Source: Anaerolineae bacterium (GTDB lineage: Bacteria; Chloroflexota; Anaerolineae; Anaerolineales; Anaerolineaceae). From it: 42,790 bases of DNA. The translations under genes and the position numbers were made by a program. The notes below the pieces were generated by a model. It was not told the DNA's origin and searched no databases. It saw only the letters and a list, made by a program, of their open reading frames with translations. Every line of letters begins with the position of its first letter. The stretch's first letter is position 1. Shown here piece after piece: positions 1 through 7,825 of this stretch. Location: contig JABLXM010000008.1 of NCBI GenBank assembly GCA_013177815.1, positions 1-42,790 on the forward strand, in the 5' to 3' direction.

Positions 1-366
1 CGCACGCCCACCCGCACCCTCTCGCGCACTCCCACCGGCGGCAAGACCCCCACACCCACCCGCACCGTCACCAAGACAAAAGTGCCGGCGAAGACCAGCA
101 CCCGCACGATGACGCGCACCATCACCCAAACTCGCACTATGACCGTTACCTGGACGCCGGTCAACTCGTTCACGCCCACCAACACTGGCACCATCACGCA
201 GACCCCCATCATCACCGAGACGCCGACCGAAACGCTGGTGCCGACCCCCACCGAAACCCTGGTGCCCACCGGCACCAACACTCCTGATCTGACTGCCACC
301 CATAATGCTCAGCAGACCGTCATCGCCTGCCAGGCGACGCTCGATGCTGGCGGGGTATGTGAATAA
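1..366 (+). CDS. C-terminal part of a Thr/Pro-rich low-complexity (envelope/linker) protein, 5' truncated by window edge
   Basis: Frame 1 is open from base 1: RTPTRTLSRTPTGGKTPTPTRTVTKTK... to TAA at 364-366; the tracked ORF at 82 is only an internal Met. Confidence 0.65.
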   Translation, partial: RTPTRTLSRTPTGGKTPTPTRTVTKTKVPAKTSTRTMTRTITQTRTMTVTWTPVNSFTPTNTGTITQTPIITETPTETLVPTPTETLVPTGTNTPDLTATHNAQQTVIACQATLDAGGVCE

Positions 367-384
367 ACCAGTATAATCAACGGT

Positions 385-705
385 ATGACCGACCATATCG
401 ACCCCCAGACCTTCGAGCGCCTGGTTCAGTTAGCCGCGCTCGAACTCGACCTTGCCGAAGCAGAATACCTGCGGCGTGAATTGAACAACCAGTTGAATGT
501 CATCGATGAGATGGCTGCCATCCCGTTGCGCGGCGATGAACCGCTTGCCGCGCGCGGTGTGCCTTACCCGCCGGAAAACAGCCCGCCGCTGCGTGGGGAT
601 GATTGGCAGCCGGATGCGCCGCCCGCGGATATCCTGGCGCAGGCGCCCCAGGTGGATGACGGCTATATCATTGTCCCCGATATCCCCCACACCGACCTGG
701 AATGA
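385..705 (+). CDS. gatC: Asp-tRNA(Asn)/Glu-tRNA(Gln) amidotransferase subunit C
   Basis: 106 aa, GatC-like N-term (FERLVQLAALELDLAEAEYLRRELNNQLNVIDEM) directly upstream of gatA. Confidence 0.9.
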   Translation: MTDHIDPQTFERLVQLAALELDLAEAEYLRRELNNQLNVIDEMAAIPLRGDEPLAARGVPYPPENSPPLRGDDWQPDAPPADILAQAPQVDDGYIIVPDIPHTDLE

Positions 706-709
706 TGCC

Positions 710-2284
710 ATGCTGTGCGACCTGCCTGCCCACGAATTGACCCGTTTGTTGAAAGCGCGCCAGGTTTCGGCGCTGGAGATCCTGGAAGATAGCCTGAAGC
801 GCATCGATCAAGTGGATGGTCGTCCGGGTACGCTGACGCCGGGTGAGATCACCGCCGAAGACCAATGCAAGGTGCACGCCTTCATCACATTGACGGCGGA
901 GCGCGCCCGCGCCCAAGCGCAAGCTGTGGATGACAAGATCGCTGCCGGCGAAGACCCCGGTGCGCTGGCGGGCGCCCCGGTCACCATCAAGGATATCTTC
1001 ACCGTCGCCGGTGTGCCCTCCACCGCCGCCTCGCGCATCCTGGCGAACTTCATTGCTCCCTATAGCGCCACCCCGGTTGTCCGTATGGAGCAAGCCGGCG
1101 CGCTGGTGCTTGGCAAGGTCAACCTGGATGAATTCACCTACGGCTCCTCGACCGAATCTTCGGCTTTCCAACCTTCCACCCGCAACCCCTGGAACACCGA
1201 ACGCGTCCCGGGTGGCTCCTCCGGCGGCAGCGCCGCCGCGGTGGCTGCCGGCGAAGGTGCCCTCTCGCTGGGCACCGATACCGCCGGTTCCATCCGCCAG
1301 CCAGCCGCCTTTTGCGGTGTAGTTGGCATGAAGCCCACCTACGGGCGCGTCTCGCGCTATGGGCTGATTGCCTTTGGCTCCTCGTTGGATTGTCCCGGTC
1401 CGCTGGCGCGCAACGTGCGCGATGCCGCCCAGATGCTGCAAGTCATCGCCGGGCGTGACCGGCGCGACAGCACCAGCGCCAACCGCCCGGTGGAGGATTA
1501 CCTGGCGGGCTTGGAGGGCGGCGTCAAGGGGCTGCGCATCGGGCTTTCGCCGGATTACTTCCGGATCACCTTTCCAGACCCCGCCAACGGCGAATACATC
1601 CAACAGCCGCTGCCGCAGGAGATCGAAGCCGCCGTCCTGCGCGCCGCCCAGGTCTATGCCAGCCTGGGCGCCGAGATCGTCGAGGACGTGCCCATGCCCA
1701 ACACCCGCTATGGCATCCCCGCGTATTTCGTCATCAGCCGGGTGGAGGCTGCCTCCAACCTGCACCGCTACGATGGCGTCAAGTATGGCTACCGCACCCC
1801 CAAGCCGCAAACCGACCTGCGCCAGTTGTACCGTGCCAGCCGCGCGGAGGGCTTCGGGCGCCAGCCCAAACTGCGCATCCTGATGGGCATGTACGTCAGC
1901 GCCGCGCAATACAGTGCCCAGTACTACCAGCGCGCCTTGCGCGTGCGCACCCTCATCCGGAGCGATTTCGAGCAGGCGTTCGATTCCGCCAACCCCAGGC
2001 GCATTGACCTGCTGCTCACCCCCACCACCCCCACCACTGCCTTTCCGATGGGCGCGGTCTACGGCGACAGCGTGCTGATGCAATACGCCGACCAATTGAC
2101 CGTGCCCGCCAACCATGCCGGCACGCCGGGGCTTTCCATCCCCGCCGGGCTGGCAGCCGATGGTTTGCCGCTCGGCATCCAACTGTTGGGTGCCGATTTC
2201 AGCGAGGCGCTGCTGCTGCGCGCTGCCCGCGCCTACGAAGCCGCCACCGCGAGTCAACCTTCGGAAGGTTATAAGAAGAAATAA
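710..2284 (+). CDS. gatA: Asp-tRNA(Asn)/Glu-tRNA(Gln) amidotransferase subunit A
   Basis: Amidase signature APVTIKDIFTVAG, GGSSGGSAAAVAAG, GTDTAGSIRQPAAFCGVVGMKPTYGRVSRYGL; start ATG 710 chosen just after the gatC stop (ORF track start 497 is too early). Confidence 0.95.
   Translation: MLCDLPAHELTRLLKARQVSALEILEDSLKRIDQVDGRPGTLTPGEITAEDQCKVHAFITLTAERARAQAQAVDDKIAAGEDPGALAGAPVTIKDIFTVAGVPSTAASRILANFIAPYSATPVVRMEQAGALVLGKVNLDEFTYGSSTESSAFQPSTRNPWNTERVPGGSSGGSAAAVAAGEGALSLGTDTAGSIRQPAAFCGVVGMKPTYGRVSRYGLIAFGSSLDCPGPLARNVRDAAQMLQVIAGRDRRDSTSANRPVEDYLAGLEGGVKGLRIGLSPDYFRITFPDPANGEYIQQPLPQEIEAAVLRAAQVYASLGAEIVEDVPMPNTRYGIPAYFVISRVEAASNLHRYDGVKYGYRTPKPQTDLRQLYRASRAEGFGRQPKLRILMGMYVSAAQYSAQYYQRALRVRTLIRSDFEQAFDSANPRRIDLLLTPTTPTTAFPMGAVYGDSVLMQYADQLTVPANHAGTPGLSIPAGLAADGLPLGIQLLGADFSEALLLRAARAYEAATASQPSEGYKKK
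2256..2270. repeat. REP-like palindrome copy 1 (AACCTTC-G-GAAGGTT), inside gatA 3' end
   Basis: Perfect 7-bp arms; same 15-mer recurs 3' of the RAYT gene. Confidence 0.85.
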
Positions 2285-2289
2285 TTATC

Positions 2290-2826
2290 ATGGATGCATC
2301 AGGCGTTCATTTGGAATTCGGGAAGATTTTCATTCACGCTTTCAATCGTGGGATAGATCGCAGGCAAATATTCAAGAATTCAGCCAACTATCGCTATTTT
2401 CTCGCTACCATGACCGAAAATCTGAACAAGCATCCTGTCCGGATCGTGGCTTATTGTTTGATGCTGACCCATTATCATATCCTTGCCAGGGTTGATGTAC
2501 CACAGGCGCTGTCGAAGTTGATCCAAAATGCCTTGAACCGGTATGTGCAAGCCTATAACAAACAAGAAGGTAGAAGCGGACCGCTTTTCGATGGCAAGGT
2601 CAAGTACCGTTTGGTTGAGAACGCGCAAGACGTATTCCAGATCGCAAGGTATATCCATCTCAACCCGGTCACGGCTGGGATGGTCGAACGCCCACAGGAT
2701 TGGGAATTTAGCAATTATCGTGAATGGATTGACTTCAGATCAGGTCAGTTGGTTGATCGTGCATTGATTGATGAGTTTTTTGACGCGCATGGTTACGAGG
2801 CATATGTCTTGGAAGCGCGTGAGTGA
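2290..2826 (+). mobile_element. REP-associated tyrosine transposase (RAYT; Y1/IS200-like)
   Basis: HAFNRGIDRRQIF, AYCLMLTHYHILARV (HUH motif), YIHLNPVTAGMVERPQDWEFSNYREW; flanked by palindromes. Confidence 0.9.
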
Positions 2827-2828
2827 TT

Positions 2829-2871
2829 GACGAAACCTTCCGAAGGTTCCAAACCTTCGGAAGGTTTCGTC
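2829..2871. repeat. Nested REP doublet: 20-bp inverted repeat GACGAAACCTTCCGAAGGTT-CCA-AACCTTCGGAAGGTTTCGTC
   Basis: Arms 2829-2848 and 2852-2871 are exact reverse complements; each arm also contains the 15-bp palindrome. Confidence 0.95.
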
Positions 2872-2887
2872 TGGCAGGAGCATTGTT

Positions 2888-4993
2888 ATGAAAACTACCT
2901 TTGCCCGGAATGGGATTTTCCTCGCCCTTTTGGTTCTCACTTCCTGCGTGCCCCATGCCACACTTGCCCCGACCGCTGTGCAAGAGTCCGCCACCCCGCC
3001 GCCGACCGCGACCGTTCACCCCACCAACACACCCACGCCGACCGAGGTGCTCTATTCCGGCGCAGATTACATGCTCCCCACCATCCCGCTGGGGCAAGCC
3101 CATCCCTTCAGCTTGAATGGCGAGGACTTCACCCTCACGGTCGAGAGCGTGCTCACCGGGCAGGCGGCGCAGGGGCAAATCGAGACCACCCCGCCGCCCG
3201 GAACGACCTGGCTGGTGATCGACCTGGTGCTAGCCCGCGCGCCGGGCGGGTCGAACGAGCCGCTCCAACCGCTGGCGGATGAGATGTTCACCATCATCAC
3301 CAACGGGCACATTGGTCCGTCCCAGCCGTCCCTCGTGGACCCGCCGGCGCCTTCCCCGGCGCAGGCGGCGCTGCTGCCGGGCGAGACCCGCCCGGCTCGC
3401 CTGGTGTACCTGGTCTATGCCGACGACTCAGCCCCGGTGCTGCGCTTCGCGGCGGAGAGCGGGGTTGTCTACTTCGATTTGTTGGGCGCCGGCGACCTGC
3501 TTCTTTCGCCGCAGGAGAAGAATTTCGTCCCGCAGAACGAAACCTACCCCGAAGGTTCGCCGCTGCCGTTGGGGGCGGCTGCCTTCGTAGAGCGCGGCGG
3601 GGAGATCTTGCGGGTGCAGGTTCACAAGGTGTTGCGGGGTGAGCGCGCCGCCAGGATGCTGCGGGAAGTGCTTGGCTACAGTGACCAGCCGCCGGCGGGG
3701 CAGGAATACCTCCTGCCGTACCTGTCGCTCACAGCCGCCTATACCGCTGAGGATGTCGTCGAACTGCCGCCCGCTCTGTTCACAAGTTTCACCCACGGGC
3801 AGGAATACCCCAGCCTGGCGCTGTCGCCCTGTCCGCTGCCCTGTTTGCAGAGCGCCGAACTGCTGCCGGACGGGACTGCCGCCGGCTGGCTGCCGCTGCT
3901 GGTGAATGTAGATGACGCCGAACCGCGCTTGGTTTTCGACCATGATGTGTTCCTGAGCCTCGCCGCTGATGGGCAGGCGGCTTTCACCTATGCGCCGCCG
4001 GCGGGTGGGGATGTCATCGGCTATGGGAACCGCAAGTATATTGCCAATACCCTCACCCTCTCTCAGACCGGACCGGTCTATGCCGTGGCGTTCTCGCCGG
4101 ATGGGGCGCTCCTCGCCAGCGGCGGTGATGACCGCCCGGTGCATGTTTGGGATGCCGCTTCGGGCGAAGAGGTTGTCGCCCTCGCCGGGCTGTCCATCCG
4201 CCCACGCGGCATCGATTTTTCGCCCGATGGCGCCATGCTGGCAGCCCTCAGCGCCAGCAACGAGCTGATCCTCTGGGATACGTCCGATTGGCGGGTGTTG
4301 TTCTCCGCGACCGGGCAGGGCAACGGTCTGGCGTTGAAGTTCCTGCCGGATGATCGCTTGGTCAGCGTGAGTTCGGATGGCACCATCACCCTGTGGGATC
4401 TGATCAGTTTTACCCGCTACAGGGAAGAGCGTGTTCCCCGACCGGTGGATGAGGCGTGCAGGAATGCAGTCGTCTTTTCGTTCGATGCGGATGTCTCGGG
4501 CAGCGTCTTCGCCGCATCCTTTTCCTGCGGTTATGCTGTCATCTGGAACGCGGGTGAAGCGCAAGCTTCATACATTGTTTACAACCAGCAGGTCGACCTG
4601 CCCAGGGTTCGTTACAAACCAAAGTCGAGCAGTGTATCCTTGTCGCCGGATGGCGCCATCGCGACCTACGGCATGGTCTATTACCCTTCCCTGTATTTGA
4701 TGACCCTGGATGTGATCGACGTGGTGAACCAAACCAGGGTCGCCGCACTTTCCCCCATGGACCCGCACCTGATGTCCTCCATCATCGCGCCCAACAATGA
4801 CCTGATGTTCGCTGGTGTGGGCAACCGCTTGACCTATTGGTGGCACGAAGGCGGTCGCTGGGATGTGAACGATTTCATTCAACTGGATGGGCATTCCGGC
4901 TTGATCACCGCCATCGATATCTCGGATGATGGCGCCCTGCTGGCATCCGCCGATTACAGCGGCAATGTTCTGATCTGGCAGGTGGTCAGGTGA
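2888..4993 (+). CDS. Lipoprotein with C-terminal WD40-repeat domain
   Basis: Lipobox LVLTSC, TP-rich linker, then WD repeats (VYAVAFSPDGALLASGGDDRPVHVWD; ITAIDISDDGALLASADYSGNVLIWQ). Confidence 0.85.
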   Translation: MKTTFARNGIFLALLVLTSCVPHATLAPTAVQESATPPPTATVHPTNTPTPTEVLYSGADYMLPTIPLGQAHPFSLNGEDFTLTVESVLTGQAAQGQIETTPPPGTTWLVIDLVLARAPGGSNEPLQPLADEMFTIITNGHIGPSQPSLVDPPAPSPAQAALLPGETRPARLVYLVYADDSAPVLRFAAESGVVYFDLLGAGDLLLSPQEKNFVPQNETYPEGSPLPLGAAAFVERGGEILRVQVHKVLRGERAARMLREVLGYSDQPPAGQEYLLPYLSLTAAYTAEDVVELPPALFTSFTHGQEYPSLALSPCPLPCLQSAELLPDGTAAGWLPLLVNVDDAEPRLVFDHDVFLSLAADGQAAFTYAPPAGGDVIGYGNRKYIANTLTLSQTGPVYAVAFSPDGALLASGGDDRPVHVWDAASGEEVVALAGLSIRPRGIDFSPDGAMLAALSASNELILWDTSDWRVLFSATGQGNGLALKFLPDDRLVSVSSDGTITLWDLISFTRYREERVPRPVDEACRNAVVFSFDADVSGSVFAASFSCGYAVIWNAGEAQASYIVYNQQVDLPRVRYKPKSSSVSLSPDGAIATYGMVYYPSLYLMTLDVIDVVNQTRVAALSPMDPHLMSSIIAPNNDLMFAGVGNRLTYWWHEGGRWDVNDFIQLDGHSGLITAIDISDDGALLASADYSGNVLIWQVVR

Positions 4994-5026
4994 TCCATCG
5001 CCAACCGGGGTTACCTGGGGCAAGCT

Positions 5027-5905
5027 ATGATCGGTGACCCGATCCTAACCTCCGACCGTATCACCGCCGCAGTCGGGCACCTGGGACTGCTGGTGCTGTC
5101 CAGCTTCGGCTTCATTGTGCCGCTGTTGTTGCGCGACCGGCAACGCGAACCCGGCGGCTGGTTGGATTTCCAACTGTTGCAGGCGGTCGCCTGGAACGTG
5201 CTGCAACCGGTTTACTTCCTGCTGGTCATCTTGTTGGAGGGCATTGGGCTGGTGGTTGCCCTGTTGCTGCTCTCCGCCCGCCCGGGTGGTCTAACTGTGC
5301 CGCAAATCGGTTGGGCGGTGGCGGTGTTCGCCGCCATCTTTGCCCTTGCCGGGCTGCTCTACGCGCTGGCGGCTGTGTGTGGGGTGCTCGCCTGCCTGTT
5401 GGGTCGCAATTTCCATTACCCCTGGTTGGGGGGACGGTTGCAGCGTTACCTGACCGCTGAAGGCGAGACCGAAACGCGCATTGCCCGTTTGCTGGCGGCG
5501 ATGGCGCACGCTGCCATCCTCATCCCGCTGACCGGCATGCTGCTGCCGCTGTGGAACCTGCTGCAGCGCGCCGGGCGCAGCGCCTGGTCCCGCTTTCAGG
5601 CATTGCAGACGCTGCTCTACCAGGGCATCGGGTTGGCGGTCGGGCTTCTGCTGATCGCAACCGCATGGCTGGCGGCGCTGCCGGTCATCATCTTTGCCGG
5701 AGAGATCACAACCGCCTACAAGCTGGGGACATTGTCCTTTCAACAATTTTTGGTCTTCGTACCGTTGTTCCTTTACTTATTGCTGGCGGGTGCAGCCCTT
5801 CTCCTGGCGCCGCTCTACCAGACGCTGGGGCTGGTGGCAGCCGTGCGTGTGTTGCGCGGCAAAGAGTACCGCTACCCGCTGATCGGGTGCTGGTTGGCGC
5901 GCTGA
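5027..5905 (+). CDS. Membrane protein with two tandem DUF4870/Tic20-like units
   Basis: Two halves each with hydrophobic helices ending in GRNFHYPWLG / GKEYRYPLIG. Confidence 0.65.
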   Translation: MIGDPILTSDRITAAVGHLGLLVLSSFGFIVPLLLRDRQREPGGWLDFQLLQAVAWNVLQPVYFLLVILLEGIGLVVALLLLSARPGGLTVPQIGWAVAVFAAIFALAGLLYALAAVCGVLACLLGRNFHYPWLGGRLQRYLTAEGETETRIARLLAAMAHAAILIPLTGMLLPLWNLLQRAGRSAWSRFQALQTLLYQGIGLAVGLLLIATAWLAALPVIIFAGEITTAYKLGTLSFQQFLVFVPLFLYLLLAGAALLLAPLYQTLGLVAAVRVLRGKEYRYPLIGCWLAR

Positions 5906-5933
5906 ACGATTGCTGCCCACGCCGCGAGAGACG

Positions 5934-5950
5934 CCGGCGCCATGCGCCGG
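5934..5950. terminator. Hairpin between convergent genes (CCGGCGC-cat-GCGCCGG)
   Basis: Perfect 7-bp stem, 3-nt loop between convergent ORFs; no clear U tract. Confidence 0.4.
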
Positions 5951-5958
5951 AGACCAGG

Positions 5959-6939
5959 CTATGCCGTGGTCGATGGTTTGGCGGCAGTCAGTGTCAGGCT
6001 GGAGATTGCAACATCGAACACATCGCCGGAGTGCGCGCGCTTCTGGACCTGCGGGTCAGAAAACCCCGCCTGCCGCAGCAGCGCCAGGTATTCGCCTTCT
6101 GGTATGGCGCCAAAGATGCAATCGCCCCAGCGCGAAGGGTCGGCGCTGACTTCGCCGGGAAACGAACCACTGGCAACAATATCGCTGATCTCCAGTCTAC
6201 CGCCGGGCTTCAGCACGCGGAAGGCTTCGTTGAACACCTGCCCCTTGTCCTCGCACAGGTTGATGACGCAGTTGGACATCACCACATCCGCGCTGCCGTC
6301 CGGTAGCGGGAGCGCCTCGGCGGTCCCTTTGCGAAATTCCACATTGGCAATGCCCATGCGCCGCGCCGCCTGTCGCGCGCGACCCAGCATGACCGGGGTC
6401 ATGTCCACGCCGATGACCTTCCCCTTCTCCCCCACCTGGCGGGATGCCAGAAAACAGTCCAACCCGCCCCCGCTGCCGATGTCCACCACCACCTCGCCCG
6501 GCTGGAGCAAAGCCAGGGCGGTCGGGTTGCCGCAGCCCAACGCCATGCCAGCCGCTTCTTCCGGGATCACCGTCGTGTCGATCGCGGCATAGTCCGGTTG
6601 GATGTTTACGCCTTCGCTATCTGGATTGTCGGGGGAAGCGCAGCAGATGTTCACTCCGCTGCCGCTGCCGCAGCAAGCCGCGCCGGTGCGGGCGCGCGCA
6701 GCATACTGTTCCTGAACGTGTTCGCGCGCGCCATTGACCCGCTTGGTGCCGACTGCGGCGAACACGCTGATGCGAGCCTGCTCGTTTGGCTCGTCTGCCC
6801 CTGTATCGCCTGCATGCGTCGCGCAGCAGTCTTCACCGGTGCAATCCACCAGGCGGTTCACCAGCCCGGCTTGTTCGAACCAATCCAGCACCTGGCGGCG
6901 CTCGAACCCAAGCCATTCGTCTGCCATCTCAGCCTTCAT
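5959..6939 (-). CDS. arsM: Arsenite methyltransferase (ArsM) domain preceded by the C-terminal tail of an upstream methyltransferase domain
   Basis: AREHVQEQYAARARTGAACCG, LGCGNPTALALLQPGEVVVDIGSGGGLDCFLA, SNCVINLCEDK, WGDCIFGA (ArsM Cys set). N-term MKAEMADEWLGF...ISVFAAVGTKRV is the tail of the ORF encoded upstream. Confidence 0.85.
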   Translation of the reverse strand: MKAEMADEWLGFERRQVLDWFEQAGLVNRLVDCTGEDCCATHAGDTGADEPNEQARISVFAAVGTKRVNGAREHVQEQYAARARTGAACCGSGSGVNICCASPDNPDSEGVNIQPDYAAIDTTVIPEEAAGMALGCGNPTALALLQPGEVVVDIGSGGGLDCFLASRQVGEKGKVIGVDMTPVMLGRARQAARRMGIANVEFRKGTAEALPLPDGSADVVMSNCVINLCEDKGQVFNEAFRVLKPGGRLEISDIVASGSFPGEVSADPSRWGDCIFGAIPEGEYLALLRQAGFSDPQVQKRAHSGDVFDVAISSLTLTAAKPSTTA

Positions 6940-7385
6940 CCAAACATGCTCGTGCGTGTCCAGGCGGTCAATATCGTCCGCCCGCCGGGCGCCAGCACGC
7001 GCGCCATCTCGCGAATTGCAGCGAGCGGATCAGGGCAGTGGTGCAGGTACATGTTGGCGAAGACGGCGTCCAGGCTGTCATCCGGAAAGGGCAAAGCCAG
7101 CCCGTCCGCCAGCTCGAAGACCACATTCGCCATGCCGGAGAGGTTCTGGCGAGCCACTGCCAGCATCTCCGCCGAGCCATCCACCAGGTGGACACGCCTG
7201 ACCAGTGGCGCCAGGGCGGCGGCGATGAACCCGGTGCCACCGCCGATATCTGCGACTGCCATTTCCGGGCGCAGGTGCGCCCGCTGGATGGCTGCCTGGC
7301 GCACCCGCTCGGGGAAAAACCCCTCGCGCAGTGCATCCCATTCGCCGGCGACCTGTTTGAAATAAGAGGAAGTATTGGATTTCAT
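6936..7385 (-). CDS. SAM-dependent class I methyltransferase (ArsR-associated type), C-terminus displaced by apparent frameshift
   Basis: VADIGGGTGFIAAALA SAM motif; stop TGA overlaps the downstream ATG (ATGA). Confidence 0.75.
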   Translation of the reverse strand: MKSNTSSYFKQVAGEWDALREGFFPERVRQAAIQRAHLRPEMAVADIGGGTGFIAAALAPLVRRVHLVDGSAEMLAVARQNLSGMANVVFELADGLALPFPDDSLDAVFANMYLHHCPDPLAAIREMARVLAPGGRTILTAWTRTSMFG

Positions 7386-7409
7386 GATCGTGTTACCATC
7401 CTTGTCATT

Positions 7410-7425
7410 ATCGTAAAAATACGAT
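7410..7425. promoter_or_regulatory. ArsR-type operator, copy 2 (ATCGTA-AAAA-TACGAT)
   Basis: Perfect inverted repeat between arsR and the methyltransferase; same half-sites as the element upstream of arsR. Confidence 0.65.
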
Positions 7426-7442
7426 GATCTAACCTAAAAAAA

Positions 7443-7748
7443 TCACTGGCAGCACTCGCTGAGCCAGTTGCCGATCTGATTCTTGAGCCAGCGTACCCCT
7501 TCCGTGTCGAGGCAATAGCAGGTTGCGGGTCCCTCGTACTCTCCCTGGATCAAACCCGCATCCCGCAGCACCTTGAGGTGCTGGCTGATGGTGGATTGCG
7601 CCAGCGGCGTGCTCTGCACGATGTCATTGGTGATGCAAGTTTGGTGTTCCGCCAGAAATTGGATGATGCGGAAACGCACCGGGTTGCCAAGCGCTTTGAG
7701 CATCCTCGCCAGGCGCTGCTGATCTTGAGAGAGGGCAATGGTATCCAT
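7443..7748 (-). CDS. arsR: ArsR-family metalloregulator
   Basis: wHTH: RLARMLKALGNPVRFRIIQFLAE...STISQHLKVLRDAGLIQGEYEG; C-terminal ECCQ. Confidence 0.9.
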   Translation of the reverse strand: MDTIALSQDQQRLARMLKALGNPVRFRIIQFLAEHQTCITNDIVQSTPLAQSTISQHLKVLRDAGLIQGEYEGPATCYCLDTEGVRWLKNQIGNWLSECCQ

Positions 7749-7754
7749 ATCGTT

Positions 7755-7774
7755 ATATCGTAATTATACGATAT
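7755..7774. promoter_or_regulatory. ArsR-type operator, copy 1 (ATATCGTA-ATTA-TACGATAT)
   Basis: Perfect 8-bp arms, 4-nt centre, overlaps the -10 box. Confidence 0.7.
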
Positions 7775-7790
7775 AGTCTCGCCCTGTCAA
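7763..7790 (-). promoter_or_regulatory. sigma70-type promoter of arsR (TTGACA-16-TATAAT on minus strand)
   Basis: -35 TTGACA at 7790-7785, -10 TATAAT at 7768-7763, 14 nt to the ATG. Confidence 0.7.
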
Positions 7791-7825
7791 GGATTTGTGA
7801 TCAAAAACGGCGGAGAGCAGGCTGC

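Noticed and set aside
1-366. CRISPR or tandem-repeat array from the ACC/ACG-rich start
   Set aside because: It is coding low complexity (Thr/Pro/Arg repeats) with an open frame, no regular repeat-spacer structure. No CRISPR array was found elsewhere in the window.
668-2257. 529-aa minus-strand ORF opposite gatA
   Set aside because: Shadow ORF from high GC; low-complexity Gly/Arg/Gln-rich translation, gatA is clearly the coding strand.
6936-6964. Programmed ribosomal frameshift at the MTase/ArsM junction
   Set aside because: No clear slippery heptamer seen at the site; a plain 1-nt deletion (assembly or real) or ATGA reinitiation is simpler.
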